From Deltaproteobacteria bacterium (GTDB taxonomy: Bacteria > Desulfobacterota > Syntrophobacteria > BM002): a stretch of DNA of 6,086 nucleotides. The notes beneath the pieces are model-generated. The model did not search any database and was not told the origin of the DNA. It was given only the letters and a program-made list of their open reading frames with translations. Position numbers and translations under genes: made by a program. Location of the stretch: positions 73,395-79,480 of the forward strand of contig CP070843.1 of assembly GCA_020350905.1 (NCBI GenBank), read 5' to 3'. This document shows, piece after piece, positions 1 through 5,782 of this stretch (within the stretch, counting starts at the first letter, position 1; each line of letters begins with the position of its first letter).

Positions 1-107
1 CTTGGTACAGTCTTCCTCGAAAGCATGCCATCCACATTCCAGTATCCCAGGAAGATCTCTCGCGCCTCTTCCAGAGACTTCATTCTTAAATAGATTCGGC
101 GAGACAT
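1..107 (-). CDS. MoeA-like molybdopterin biosynthesis protein, N-terminal fragment (cut by left window edge)
   Basis: Only the first 35 codons are present. The ATG is the complement of 105-107. An in-frame TAG (complement of 117-119) lies three codons upstream, so no longer start is possible. An AGG eight bases before the ATG is a modest ribosome binding site. The peptide begins MSRRIYLRMKSLEEAREIFL and continues to a segment ending SRKTVP. This resembles the N-terminus of MoeA-type proteins, where a 'M-x-S/P-L-E-E-A' helix precedes the 'E-T-V-P-V/L-x-E-A-L-G-R' strand. In anaerobes such a second MoeA often carries an extra C-terminal periplasmic-binding-protein-like domain; whether this one does cannot be seen. 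It follows the complete moeA on the same strand after 161 nt, which supports a role in molybdenum or tungsten cofactor assembly. The family call rests on a short stretch and on context. Confidence 0.62.
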   Translation of the reverse strand, partial: MSRRIYLRMKSLEEAREIFLGYWNVDGMLSRKTVP

Positions 108-268
108 AACAAATGCCTAAACAGAAAATGTCTAATTTGTAATTTTCACTAACTCCCGCCTCTCCATGGAAAGAACAAAGACGAGTTAAATTCTCATTTC
201 GAAATCTACCCGCTGCCTGCTGCCGGTTTTTTTAAAATTCGCAATCCGAAATCCTCAATCCTCAATAC
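108..268. other. Intergenic region between the two MoeA-type genes
   Basis: 161 nt, AT-rich next to the downstream gene's start. It contains the perfect palindrome ATTTCGAAAT at 196-205, a run of seven Ts at 227-233 that follows a GC-rich stretch, and the heptamer array described separately. I tested the GC-rich stretch before the T-run for a hairpin on both strands and found no convincing stem, so I do not call a terminator. No clear sigma-70 promoter was found on the minus strand for the downstream gene, so read-through from moeA is possible. Confidence 0.5.
236..268 (+). repeat. Phased 7-nt repeat array (AATCCNN), copy 1
   Basis: Five units start at exact 7-base steps: AATTC at 236, AATCC at 243, 250 and 257, and AATAC at 264, each followed by two variable bases. 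A degenerate sixth unit (ATATC at 271) would run into the last codons of moeA, which end on the complementary strand at 269. The same unit in the same orientation recurs at 3461-3495. The phase is read directly from the sequence. What the repeat does, or how it arose, is unknown; slipped-strand expansion is one possibility. Confidence 0.75.
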
Positions 269-1537
269 TTATATCCTTATCACATCAACTATCTCTCCTG
301 CATAAAGTCCTTCGGCATGTCGATGGATACAAATAAGGCCATCAGCGTACACCAAGGTGGAAATCAAAGCGGAGTCACCGAAAATGGGGTCCGCTGTGAG
401 ACCGCTGTCTTCTTGCCGCAGCCTCACTCGGATAAAGTCTTCCCTCCCTTGTTTTGAGGCCACGTTTCGACTCAGTTGGGCCTGGATCGGCCTCCCTTCC
501 CCCAAGGATAACTCAGTCCCGCTAAGGTAAGACATGAAGGGACGCACCAGCACCTGGAAAACCACCATTGCCGAAGCCACATGGCCGGGAAGACCCCAAA
601 AGCCTTTTTCACCTGTTTGTACCAGAATAGTGGGCTTGCCGGGGCTTATCGCCACTCCATGGGCCAGAACCTCACTGTGGTTGAATGAGGTTAAGACGTC
701 CAGAGTTAAATCGCGGCTGCCCACCGAAGATCCGCCCGAGATAAGGCAGATATCTGCACCATCAAGTGCCTGTTGACATTTGGTCCGCAGCTCTGAGAAC
801 TGATCGGGAGCTAAGCCTAACAGAAGCGGCACTCCTCCACACTCTCTTACCATAGCTGCCAGACTGTGGGAATTGATGTCTCGCAGTTCTCCTAGTCGGG
901 GGTCTTGTTCAACGGGGACAATCTCGTCGCCGGTGCTGATGATTGCCGCTTTCGGTTGCCGCCTTACTGTTATCTTTTCTTGACCCAGCCCGGCAAGCAG
1001 ACCAATTTCCTGCGGCCTGAGTCGCCTCCCTGCCTGCAATGCCACCTGACCAGCACGAAAGTCATCACCGGGTCGGATCACGTTTTCCAGCGGGGCCACA
1101 CTGCGGCTGATAGACACACTCTTCTGGTCCAGCTCTTCGGTGTATTCCACCATGACCACACTGTCCGCACCTGCAGGAAGCATTCCTCCGGTGGGAATCC
1201 TAACCGCCTTGCCGTTATTGAGCTCAAGTGCCGGGATCTCTCCCATGCCCACCTCACCCACAATCTCTAGGAGCGAAGGCAAACTCTCTGAGGCGCCGAA
1301 GGTATCCTGAGCTCTGACCGCGTAACCGTCAACAGTAGAGCGGATGAAGGGTGGTAGGTCTTCCTTGGTGACAATGGGTTCCGCCAGTATTCGGTGTAAC
1401 CCCTGGCCCAGAGAAACCTCTTCAGTATCGAGGAGAGGGAATCGTTGGAACTCACCCCACACCTGTTCGCGGGTTTTTACCTTGAAAAAACTTGTCCTCA
1501 CGTTTTTCTTCGTGTCTCTTTCTGTTCTTCCGTTCAT
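269..1537 (-). CDS. moeA: Molybdopterin molybdenumtransferase MoeA
   Basis: 422 residues, close to the usual 400-420. MoeA is a cytoplasmic enzyme that inserts molybdate (or tungstate in some anaerobes) into adenylylated molybdopterin, the last step of basic Moco synthesis. Visible landmarks: STVDGYAV at 67-74, whose Asp70 matches the conserved Asp of the E. coli SAMDGYAV loop; TGG-x-x-PAGAD-x-VVM at 116-129; the MoCF/MogA-like domain with STGDEIV at 201-207, ISGGSSVGSRD at 266-276 and SPGKPT at 298-303; then GLPGHVAS at 315-322, where many relatives have GLPGNPVS. A C-terminal beta domain follows (about 350-422). The start is uncertain: the ATG at 1537 has no clear ribosome binding site, and an in-frame GTG at 1501 (codon 13) would still keep the FFKVKTREQV start of the family-like region. 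It is divergent from the reductase gene and followed by a second MoeA-like gene. No E. coli-type MoeB or MogA is visible. Confidence 0.95.
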   Translation of the reverse strand: MNGRTERDTKKNVRTSFFKVKTREQVWGEFQRFPLLDTEEVSLGQGLHRILAEPIVTKEDLPPFIRSTVDGYAVRAQDTFGASESLPSLLEIVGEVGMGEIPALELNNGKAVRIPTGGMLPAGADSVVMVEYTEELDQKSVSISRSVAPLENVIRPGDDFRAGQVALQAGRRLRPQEIGLLAGLGQEKITVRRQPKAAIISTGDEIVPVEQDPRLGELRDINSHSLAAMVRECGGVPLLLGLAPDQFSELRTKCQQALDGADICLISGGSSVGSRDLTLDVLTSFNHSEVLAHGVAISPGKPTILVQTGEKGFWGLPGHVASAMVVFQVLVRPFMSYLSGTELSLGEGRPIQAQLSRNVASKQGREDFIRVRLRQEDSGLTADPIFGDSALISTLVYADGLICIHRHAEGLYAGEIVDVIRI

Positions 1538-1549
1538 AGCGCGAAAGTT

Positions 1550-1579
1550 TTTATATCACGGAGAGAACGAGCAAAACAA
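1550..1579 (-). promoter_or_regulatory. Possible moeA promoter (weak)
   Basis: On the minus strand, TATAAA (complement of 1550-1555) lies 18 nt after TTGTTT (complement of 1574-1579). The -10 box is good and the -35 box matches only half the consensus. Transcription would start about 5-8 nt before the ATG at 1537, leaving almost no leader. That would favour either leaderless translation or the GTG at 1501. A perfect TATAAT also exists on this strand (complement of 1655-1660) but has no matching -35 box, so it is a second, weaker option with a leader of more than 100 nt. Confidence 0.3.
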
Positions 1580-1601
1580 CAGTTTTCGGGACTGCCCAAT
1601 C

Positions 1602-1630
1602 TTGACACTGCTCACGGGAGTTTGCTAGTT
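1602..1630 (+). promoter_or_regulatory. Possible upstream promoter of the reductase gene
   Basis: A perfect -35 consensus TTGACA (1602-1607) is followed after 17 nt by CTAGTT (1625-1630), a poor -10 box; shifting by one base gives TAGTTT with an 18-nt spacer. If used, the transcript would start near 1637 and would include the whole hairpin at 1660-1713. The promoter just downstream has better overall balance. Confidence 0.35.
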
Positions 1631-1659
1631 TGCCATTATGTAAAAATGTCTTATATTAT
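1630..1659 (+). promoter_or_regulatory. Likely sigma-70 type promoter of the reductase gene
   Basis: TTGCCA (1630-1635, five of six consensus bases) is followed by two overlapping -10 candidates: TATATT at 1652-1657 (16-nt spacer) and TATTAT at 1654-1659 (18-nt spacer), each five of six. Transcription would start near 1664-1666, about 65 nt before the ATG at 1730. The -10 bases overlap a perfect TATAAT on the opposite strand (1655-1660), so divergent initiation could compete here. Confidence 0.5.
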
Positions 1660-1713
1660 AGTTGCTTGCCTTTGCCGAACACCGAAATTGGCAAGAAAAA
1701 CAGCAACTTTTTT
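1660..1713 (+). promoter_or_regulatory. Terminator-like hairpin with T-run in the reductase leader (possible attenuator)
   Basis: AGTTGC (1660-1665) pairs with GCAACT (1703-1708), and TTGCC (1666-1670) pairs with GGCAA (1690-1694). This gives 11 base pairs interrupted by an 8-nt bulge on the 3' side. A second TTGCC (1672-1676) offers an alternative inner pairing. Six Ts (1708-1713) follow directly. It sits between promoter candidates and the reductase start, so it could act as an intrinsic attenuator. The bulge weakens the stem, and transcripts from the nearer promoter would lack part of the 5' arm. Confidence 0.35.
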
Positions 1714-1729
1714 CAAATAGGAAAGCGCC

Positions 1730-3373
1730 ATGACGAAATCAGGAAATTTTTATTCGCACTCGCAGAGTCCCATTCCCCTTGAGGTTCAGCACCAACTGAG
1801 ATCCGTATTGGACCAATTACCACACCCAGTCCCTCTCTATCTCTTTACGAAAGAGGGTCAAAACGACATCTATAATCAGGCAGCCACAGAGATTGTTCGC
1901 GCCTTTGCTGGACTGGGAAGGAACATTGAACTTCACGAAATGGACTTCGACCATGACCTTGCCCAGAAATGGCAGGTGGATATTTCTCCCACCATTCTCT
2001 TTGATCCCGAGCATTATCCTATCCGTTTCCTTGGAGCTCCTATGGGTGAAGAAGGCCGAACCCTTCTTGAAGCAGTTGTCCTCATCGGACTTCGGCGTAG
2101 CAATCTCAGCGAACAGTCGCTCAAGATCATAGAGAAGATCAATTCCCCGCGGGTGGTGAGAGTATTTTCCAGCCCCACCTGCCCATACTGCCCGCAGCAG
2201 GCGGTCAGCGCTCTCAAAGCAGCCATTGCCAAACCCGAATTGATTTCTTTGGAGATCGTCGATATTCAGGCCAACCCCAACCTCGCCGATCTTTATTCTG
2301 CCCATAGTGTTCCTCAAACTTTTGCCAATGATACTCTGATTGCCCAGGGAGCTCAGCCAGAAGAGCTCTTCATACTCTCTTTGCAAAAGATGGAGGAGCA
2401 GGCCGTATTTATTCCGGATATCGACGCGGAGCTGGTTGAAAATGATCTGGTCATTGTGGGAGGAGGCCCAGCCGGGCTCACCGCGGGTATCTATGCGGTT
2501 CGCAGTGGGCTCAACACAGCGGTGGTGGAACGCGATACTCTCGGGGGTCAGGTGGCAACAACCCCCCTAGTGGAAAACTACCCTGGTTTCACCCAGGTGG
2601 GCGGCAAGGCCCTGGTTGATTTGCTCGTAAGCCATGCGTTGGAATATGTAACGATTTTCCAGGGAGAAGAGGTGGTGGACATTCAAATTGGAGAAGGGAT
2701 CACCGTGCTTACCAGCAGGAGGCGCTTCAAGACCAAGGCTGTTCTTCTGGCCACCGGGGCAACTCACAAACTCCTCGGAGTTCCTGGAGAATCGCGGTTC
2801 TCAGGCCGAGGAGTCACCTATTGCAGCACTTGTGACGGACCTCTATTTAAAGGGAAAAAGGTCATCATGGTGGGAGGCGGCAACAGCGCCGTCACTGAGG
2901 CCCTCTATCTCCACAATGTTGGGGCGGACGTCACCCTGGTGCACCGTCGAGACACCTTACGTGCTCAGGAACATCTGAACAAGTATCTGTTCTCCGCCAA
3001 CATTCCTGTCCTCTGGAACACCGAAGTAAAGGAGATACTGGGAGAAGAAAGAGTCCGAGAGGTTCTCCTCTACAATAATGTCACTCAGGAAAGCAGAACC
3101 TATCCTCTAGACGGGGTCTTTATCGCCATCGGCTACATTCCTGCCGTAGGGCTGGCGCAGAAACTTGGCGTGGAACTTACACCCGATGGATTTATCAAGC
3201 GTGATGAGCAGCACCGCACCAACATACCTGGTATCTATTCCGCCGGAGACGTGGAGGGAGGCTACAAGCAGATCGTGACTGCAGTGGGCCAGGGTGCTGA
3301 GGCTGCCCTGAGCATCTATGAAGATCTGATTCATCCATATTGGCTGGAACGGTCAGGTATCTCAACGGGTTGA
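1730..3373 (+). CDS. AhpF-like thioredoxin reductase with N-terminal double thioredoxin-fold module
   Basis: 547 residues, slightly longer than typical AhpF (about 520). It is a cytoplasmic FAD enzyme expected to pass electrons from NADPH to disulfides. Residues about 30-220 form two tandem thioredoxin/glutaredoxin-like folds: the first has no CXXC, while the second has SSPTCPYCPQ with Cys151 and Cys154 and the cis-Pro-type SVPQTF at 193-198. Residues about 238-535 are a thioredoxin reductase: FAD Rossmann motif GGGPAG at 244-249, redox pair CSTC (Cys365, Cys368), NAD(P)-binding GGGNSA at 382-387, HRRDTLRA at 405-412, and the FAD-contact SAGDV at 504-508. The HRR-xxx-R pattern is that of NADPH-dependent thioredoxin reductases rather than NADH-dependent AhpF. 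AGGAAAG, with GGA seven bases before the ATG, supports this start. No ahpC or trxA is beside it, so its acceptor is unknown. Confidence 0.9.
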   Translation: MTKSGNFYSHSQSPIPLEVQHQLRSVLDQLPHPVPLYLFTKEGQNDIYNQAATEIVRAFAGLGRNIELHEMDFDHDLAQKWQVDISPTILFDPEHYPIRFLGAPMGEEGRTLLEAVVLIGLRRSNLSEQSLKIIEKINSPRVVRVFSSPTCPYCPQQAVSALKAAIAKPELISLEIVDIQANPNLADLYSAHSVPQTFANDTLIAQGAQPEELFILSLQKMEEQAVFIPDIDAELVENDLVIVGGGPAGLTAGIYAVRSGLNTAVVERDTLGGQVATTPLVENYPGFTQVGGKALVDLLVSHALEYVTIFQGEEVVDIQIGEGITVLTSRRRFKTKAVLLATGATHKLLGVPGESRFSGRGVTYCSTCDGPLFKGKKVIMVGGGNSAVTEALYLHNVGADVTLVHRRDTLRAQEHLNKYLFSANIPVLWNTEVKEILGEERVREVLLYNNVTQESRTYPLDGVFIAIGYIPAVGLAQKLGVELTPDGFIKRDEQHRTNIPGIYSAGDVEGGYKQIVTAVGQGAEAALSIYEDLIHPYWLERSGISTG

Positions 3374-3395
3374 AAATGCTACAGCGAGCGCTGAC

Positions 3396-3414
3396 CCCGC
3401 AGCTTGCTGCAGGG
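3396..3414. repeat. REP-like palindrome with CUUG tetraloop
   Basis: CCC-GCAG-CTTG-CTGC-A-GGG forms a GC-rich stem closed by a CTTG loop, with one bulged A at 3411. It lies 22 nt after the reductase stop codon and is followed by GAGCTTC. Its size, GC content and place after a gene match repetitive extragenic palindromes, which are often spread by RAYT transposases. Only one copy is visible here, so repetition in the genome is an inference. With no T-run it is not a standard terminator, though it could stabilise the 3' end of the mRNA. Confidence 0.5.
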
Positions 3415-3460
3415 AGCTTCAATGCTTGGAACGTGTGATGTGAGTTCAGCACCCATACAA

Positions 3461-3495
3461 AACCCTAAATCTCAAATCCGCAATCTACAATCCTT
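3461..3495 (+). repeat. Phased 7-nt repeat array (AATCCNN), copy 2
   Basis: Five units start at exact 7-base steps: AACCC at 3461, AATCT at 3468, AATCC at 3475, AATCT at 3482 and AATCC at 3489, each followed by two variable bases. Unit, phase, copy number and orientation match the array at 236-268, about 3.2 kb away. Both arrays lie at the edge of an intergenic space; the other overlaps the end of moeA. Confidence 0.75.
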
Positions 3496-3501
3496 CCAGC
3501 C

Positions 3502-3529
3502 TTGACGCCTTGTAACTAAATCTTATTTT
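3502..3529 (+). promoter_or_regulatory. Possible promoter of the pdhA-pdhB operon
   Basis: TTGACG (3502-3507, five of six) is followed after 16 nt by TATTTT (3524-3529, four of six). It is the best promoter-like pair in the 332-nt gap and would give a leader of roughly 170 nt. An inverted repeat, ACTAAA (3515-3520) and TTTAGT (3527-3532), covers the spacer and -10 box, and a further ACTAA lies at 3543-3547. Such placement suits a repressor site, but it matches no operator I can name. Confidence 0.4.
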
Positions 3530-3546
3530 AGTAAGAAATAATACTA

Positions 3547-3702
3547 ATGCCCGACAAGATTACTGGGGTTATGATGTTCCGGTATTCTTCTCTGCTGGCT
3601 GGCCCGGATGTGTCATGGATTGCTGTCACCCGACCACGAAGATGGGATGTGCAATTAGAACCGAATGATCTTGGCTGGCCAAGACATCATTTGAGAGGAT
3701 GA
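3547..3702 (+). CDS. Possible 51-residue small ORF upstream of pdhA (doubtful)
   Basis: An open frame starts with ATG at 3547 and ends with TGA at 3700-3702, three bases before the pdhA start; the pdhA ribosome binding site lies inside its last codons. The product would be basic, with three Trp residues (24, 33 and 44) and several Arg, and without a signal peptide, membrane segment or motif that I recognise. The upstream sequence has only a weak TAAGAA as ribosome binding site. The layout would suit translational coupling or a leader peptide, but an open frame of this length occurs often by chance. I list it so it is not missed, not because I trust it. Confidence 0.15.
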   Translation: MPDKITGVMMFRYSSLLAGPDVSWIAVTRPRRWDVQLEPNDLGWPRHHLRG

Positions 3703-3705
3703 CAA

Positions 3706-4809
3706 ATGCCACTTCATGAAATTGGAAACTATAGCATCTCTTTTCTCCAGGTATTAGATGAACATGGAAATTTGGACGAGGAGTTGGAGCCCGAGCTTAG
3801 CGAGGAGCAACTGATCAGAGTTTATCGGTCCATGGTTCTGGCCAGAGAAGTTGATCAGCGGATGCTCAACTTGCAGCGCCAGGGAAGAATGGGAACTTTT
3901 GCCCCTTGCACCGGACAGGAGGCCGCCGTGTGTGGGCCAACCCTGGCCATGACCCCCAAGGACTGGTTTGTCTGTTCTTTTCGGGAAACGCCTGGGCGGC
4001 TCATGCGGGGCGAAACAATACTTCAGACCTTTCTTTACTACAACGGCTATGAAGAGGGTAATCTCCTACCTCCTGCCTCGCGGACGTTGCCAGTCTCCGT
4101 CCCTGTGAGCACGCAGATTCCACATGCTGTGGGCATAGCTTACGCTATGAAGTACCGTGGCGAGAAGGACTCTGCTGTGGTGGCATTCTTCGGTGATGGT
4201 GGCACCTCGCAGGGAGACTTCCATGAGGCTCTCAACTTCGCCTCATTGTGGCGGGTTCCCGTGGTTTTCATCTGTCAAAACAACCAATGGGCCATATCCG
4301 TGCCCCGCAACAAACAAAGCCATAGTAAAACGCTGGCCCAGAAGGCCATTGCCTATGACATGCCGGGCATACAGGTGGACGGCAACGACGCTCTGGCCAT
4401 GTATAAAGCAACCAGAGAAGCTCTGGACAATGCCTATGTGGGTGAGGGCCCCACTCTTATCGAAGCGATCACCTACAGGCTATTGATGCACACCACCTCT
4501 GACGATCCCAAGAAGTATCGGTCCGAAGAGGAAGTCCAGGAGTGGTGGCAACGCGATCCTATCCCTCGTTTGAAACGCTATCTGGAGAGGAAGGGAATCT
4601 GGAACGAGCTGATCCAGGCCGAAATGGATGATGAGATCAAAAAGGAAATTGAGGCCGCAGTGAAGGAGCTTGAGCAAAAGACTGACTTCAAACCGGATGC
4701 TCCTTTTGATCATGTATTCGGAACCCCTCACCAGGAGATAGAAGAACAACGGGCTGATTTTCTTGCCAACCTCGCCGAGTTTGGAAAAAAGGGGGCAGCC
4801 CATGGTTAA
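3706..4809 (+). CDS. pdhA: Pyruvate dehydrogenase E1 component, alpha subunit
   Basis: 367 residues, close to the 368-371 of Gram-positive PdhA and longer than acetoin dehydrogenase alpha. With the beta subunit it forms the thiamine-diphosphate E1 enzyme that decarboxylates a 2-oxo acid and acylates the lipoyl group of E2. The N-terminal region with 'ELSEEQLIRVYRSMVLAREVD' spacing (about 30-50) and the NLQRQGRMGTFAPCTGQEAA segment (55-74) follow the Bacillus PdhA pattern. The ThDP/Mg motif runs from GDG (163-165) to NN (192-193). The loop with HTTSDDPKKYR (262-272) corresponds to the conserved His-Ser/Thr loop that guides the lipoyl group. GAGAGGA, with GGA six bases before the ATG, supports the start. 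Pyruvate is the likeliest substrate from the Gram-positive PdhA-like N-terminus; a branched-chain 2-oxo acid cannot be excluded. The last 8 nt overlap pdhB. Confidence 0.9.
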   Translation: MPLHEIGNYSISFLQVLDEHGNLDEELEPELSEEQLIRVYRSMVLAREVDQRMLNLQRQGRMGTFAPCTGQEAAVCGPTLAMTPKDWFVCSFRETPGRLMRGETILQTFLYYNGYEEGNLLPPASRTLPVSVPVSTQIPHAVGIAYAMKYRGEKDSAVVAFFGDGGTSQGDFHEALNFASLWRVPVVFICQNNQWAISVPRNKQSHSKTLAQKAIAYDMPGIQVDGNDALAMYKATREALDNAYVGEGPTLIEAITYRLLMHTTSDDPKKYRSEEEVQEWWQRDPIPRLKRYLERKGIWNELIQAEMDDEIKKEIEAAVKELEQKTDFKPDAPFDHVFGTPHQEIEEQRADFLANLAEFGKKGAAHG

Positions 4810-5782
4810 GATGAATATGGTTCAGGCCTTAAATCTTGCCCTGGAGCAGGAGATGACAAGAGACAACAGCGTCATTGTTCTGGGTGAGGATGTGGGGGTT
4901 GATGGCGGCGTTTTTAGAGTTACAGATGGCCTTTATGACAAATTCGGTGGGGAGCGAGTTATCGACACGCCCCTGGCTGAGTCGACCATATTTGGGGGTG
5001 CCATCGGCATGGCCATGGCAGGCTTAAAGCCTGTGACGGAGATGCAGTTTTCAGGGTTCGCTTACTTTATGCTGGCACAGCTCGAGGGCCACGCCTCGAG
5101 ATACCGTTCCCGCACTCACGGGCTGTGGAGTGTGCCACTGGTGGTGCGCATGCCCTATGGGGGAGCAGTGAGGGCATTGGAGCACCACTCAGAAAGCCGC
5201 GAAGCAACCTTCGCACATTTCCCGGGGGTGAAGGTGGTTATTCCATCAACACCTCGCAATGCACGGGCTTTGCTCGCAGCGTCTATCCGGGACCCGGATC
5301 CAGTTGTTTTCATGGAACCAAAGCGATCTTACCGCGCCTTCCGCGAAGAGGTTCCCGAGGAAGAGGAAGTTCTTGAAATTGGCAAGGCGCAGGTTGTACA
5401 ACAGGGAAGCGATTTGACCGTCGTCGCCTGGGGTGCCATGATGCGGTCTACTTTGCAAGCGGTTGCCGCCATTCAGGAAAGACGAAGTGTCAGCATTGAA
5501 TTGATCGACCTTCTCACCATTTCTCCTATGGACGGGAATACCATAGTAAGCTCAGTAGAGAAAACCGGCCGCTGCCTGGTGGTCCAGGAGGCGCCCAAAT
5601 CCTTTGGGGTCGCCTCCGAGATCATCGCCAAGATAAACGACAAGGCGCTGCTTTCTCTTGAGGCCCCGGTTAAACGGGTGACTCACTACGATGTGGTTAC
5701 ACCCTATTTCGGCCGGGAGTTGATGTTCATCCCTGACGTTGAGCGCATCTCGCGCGGCATTGAAGAAACGTTGGATTTCTGA
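4802..5782 (+). CDS. pdhB: Pyruvate dehydrogenase E1 component, beta subunit
   Basis: 326 residues, against about 325 in Gram-positive PdhB. It completes the alpha2-beta2 E1 tetramer. Landmarks: MVQAL near the start (6-10), GEDVGVDGGVF (28-38), DTPLAE (55-60) whose Glu60 matches the conserved ThDP-activating Glu, the active-site region EHHSES (127-132), KVVIPSTP (144-151) and the C-terminal transketolase-like domain with SVEKTGR (251-257) and VQEAP (261-265). The ATG at 4802 was chosen because the protein then begins MVKMNMVQAL, like its relatives, with a purine-rich AAAAAAGGGGG (4785-4795) just upstream. An in-frame ATG at 4763 would add 13 unrelated residues and lengthen the overlap with pdhA to 47 nt. 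The 8-nt overlap implies translational coupling and equal subunit supply. No E2 or E3 gene follows. Confidence 0.92.
   Translation: MVKMNMVQALNLALEQEMTRDNSVIVLGEDVGVDGGVFRVTDGLYDKFGGERVIDTPLAESTIFGGAIGMAMAGLKPVTEMQFSGFAYFMLAQLEGHASRYRSRTHGLWSVPLVVRMPYGGAVRALEHHSESREATFAHFPGVKVVIPSTPRNARALLAASIRDPDPVVFMEPKRSYRAFREEVPEEEEVLEIGKAQVVQQGSDLTVVAWGAMMRSTLQAVAAIQERRSVSIELIDLLTISPMDGNTIVSSVEKTGRCLVVQEAPKSFGVASEIIAKINDKALLSLEAPVKRVTHYDVVTPYFGRELMFIPDVERISRGIEETLDF

Larger units (their letters stand above)
3374..3705. other. 332-nt intergenic region between the reductase gene and pdhA
   Basis: No convincing gene on either strand. In order it holds: a short dyad CAGC-GAGC-GCTG (3382-3393) and a REP-like hairpin (3396-3414); the second heptamer array (3461-3495); a promoter-like pair of boxes with overlapping ACTAA/TTAGT half-sites (3502-3547); a 51-codon ORF of doubtful reality (3547-3702); and a small stem TCTTGG-CTGG-CCAAGA (3669-3684) just before the pdhA ribosome binding site. 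No hairpin here is followed by a T-run, so the reductase transcript has no obvious intrinsic terminator. Confidence 0.6.

Noticed and set aside
205..235. Possible intrinsic terminator (GC-rich stretch followed by seven Ts)
   Set aside because: The GC-rich part does not fold back on itself in a stable stem, and on the strand shown it points into the 3' end of moeA rather than following a gene.
905..1270. 121-codon plus-strand open frame opposite moeA
   Set aside because: It is antisense to the conserved MoeA central region, and its translation shows no family motif.
1344..1720. Two overlapping plus-strand open frames (94 and 91 codons) across the moeA start and the divergent promoter region
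   Set aside because: They cover the start of moeA on the other strand and the AT-rich control region. Neither has a good ribosome binding site or any familiar motif, and the two overlap each other in different frames.
1817..2386. 189-codon open frame on the minus strand inside the reductase gene
   Set aside because: It lies wholly opposite the N-terminal domain of a clearly real gene, shows no recognisable domain and has no promoter or ribosome binding site of note. It reflects codon bias of the real gene.
4763..4801. Upstream ATG for pdhB
   Set aside because: It would add 13 residues absent from relatives and a 47-nt overlap with pdhA. The ATG at 4802 matches the family N-terminus and has a purine-rich site before it.
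4480..4803. 107-codon minus-strand open frame opposite the end of pdhA
   Set aside because: It is antisense to the conserved pdhA C-terminal half, and its hydrophobic look comes from the complement of charged codons.
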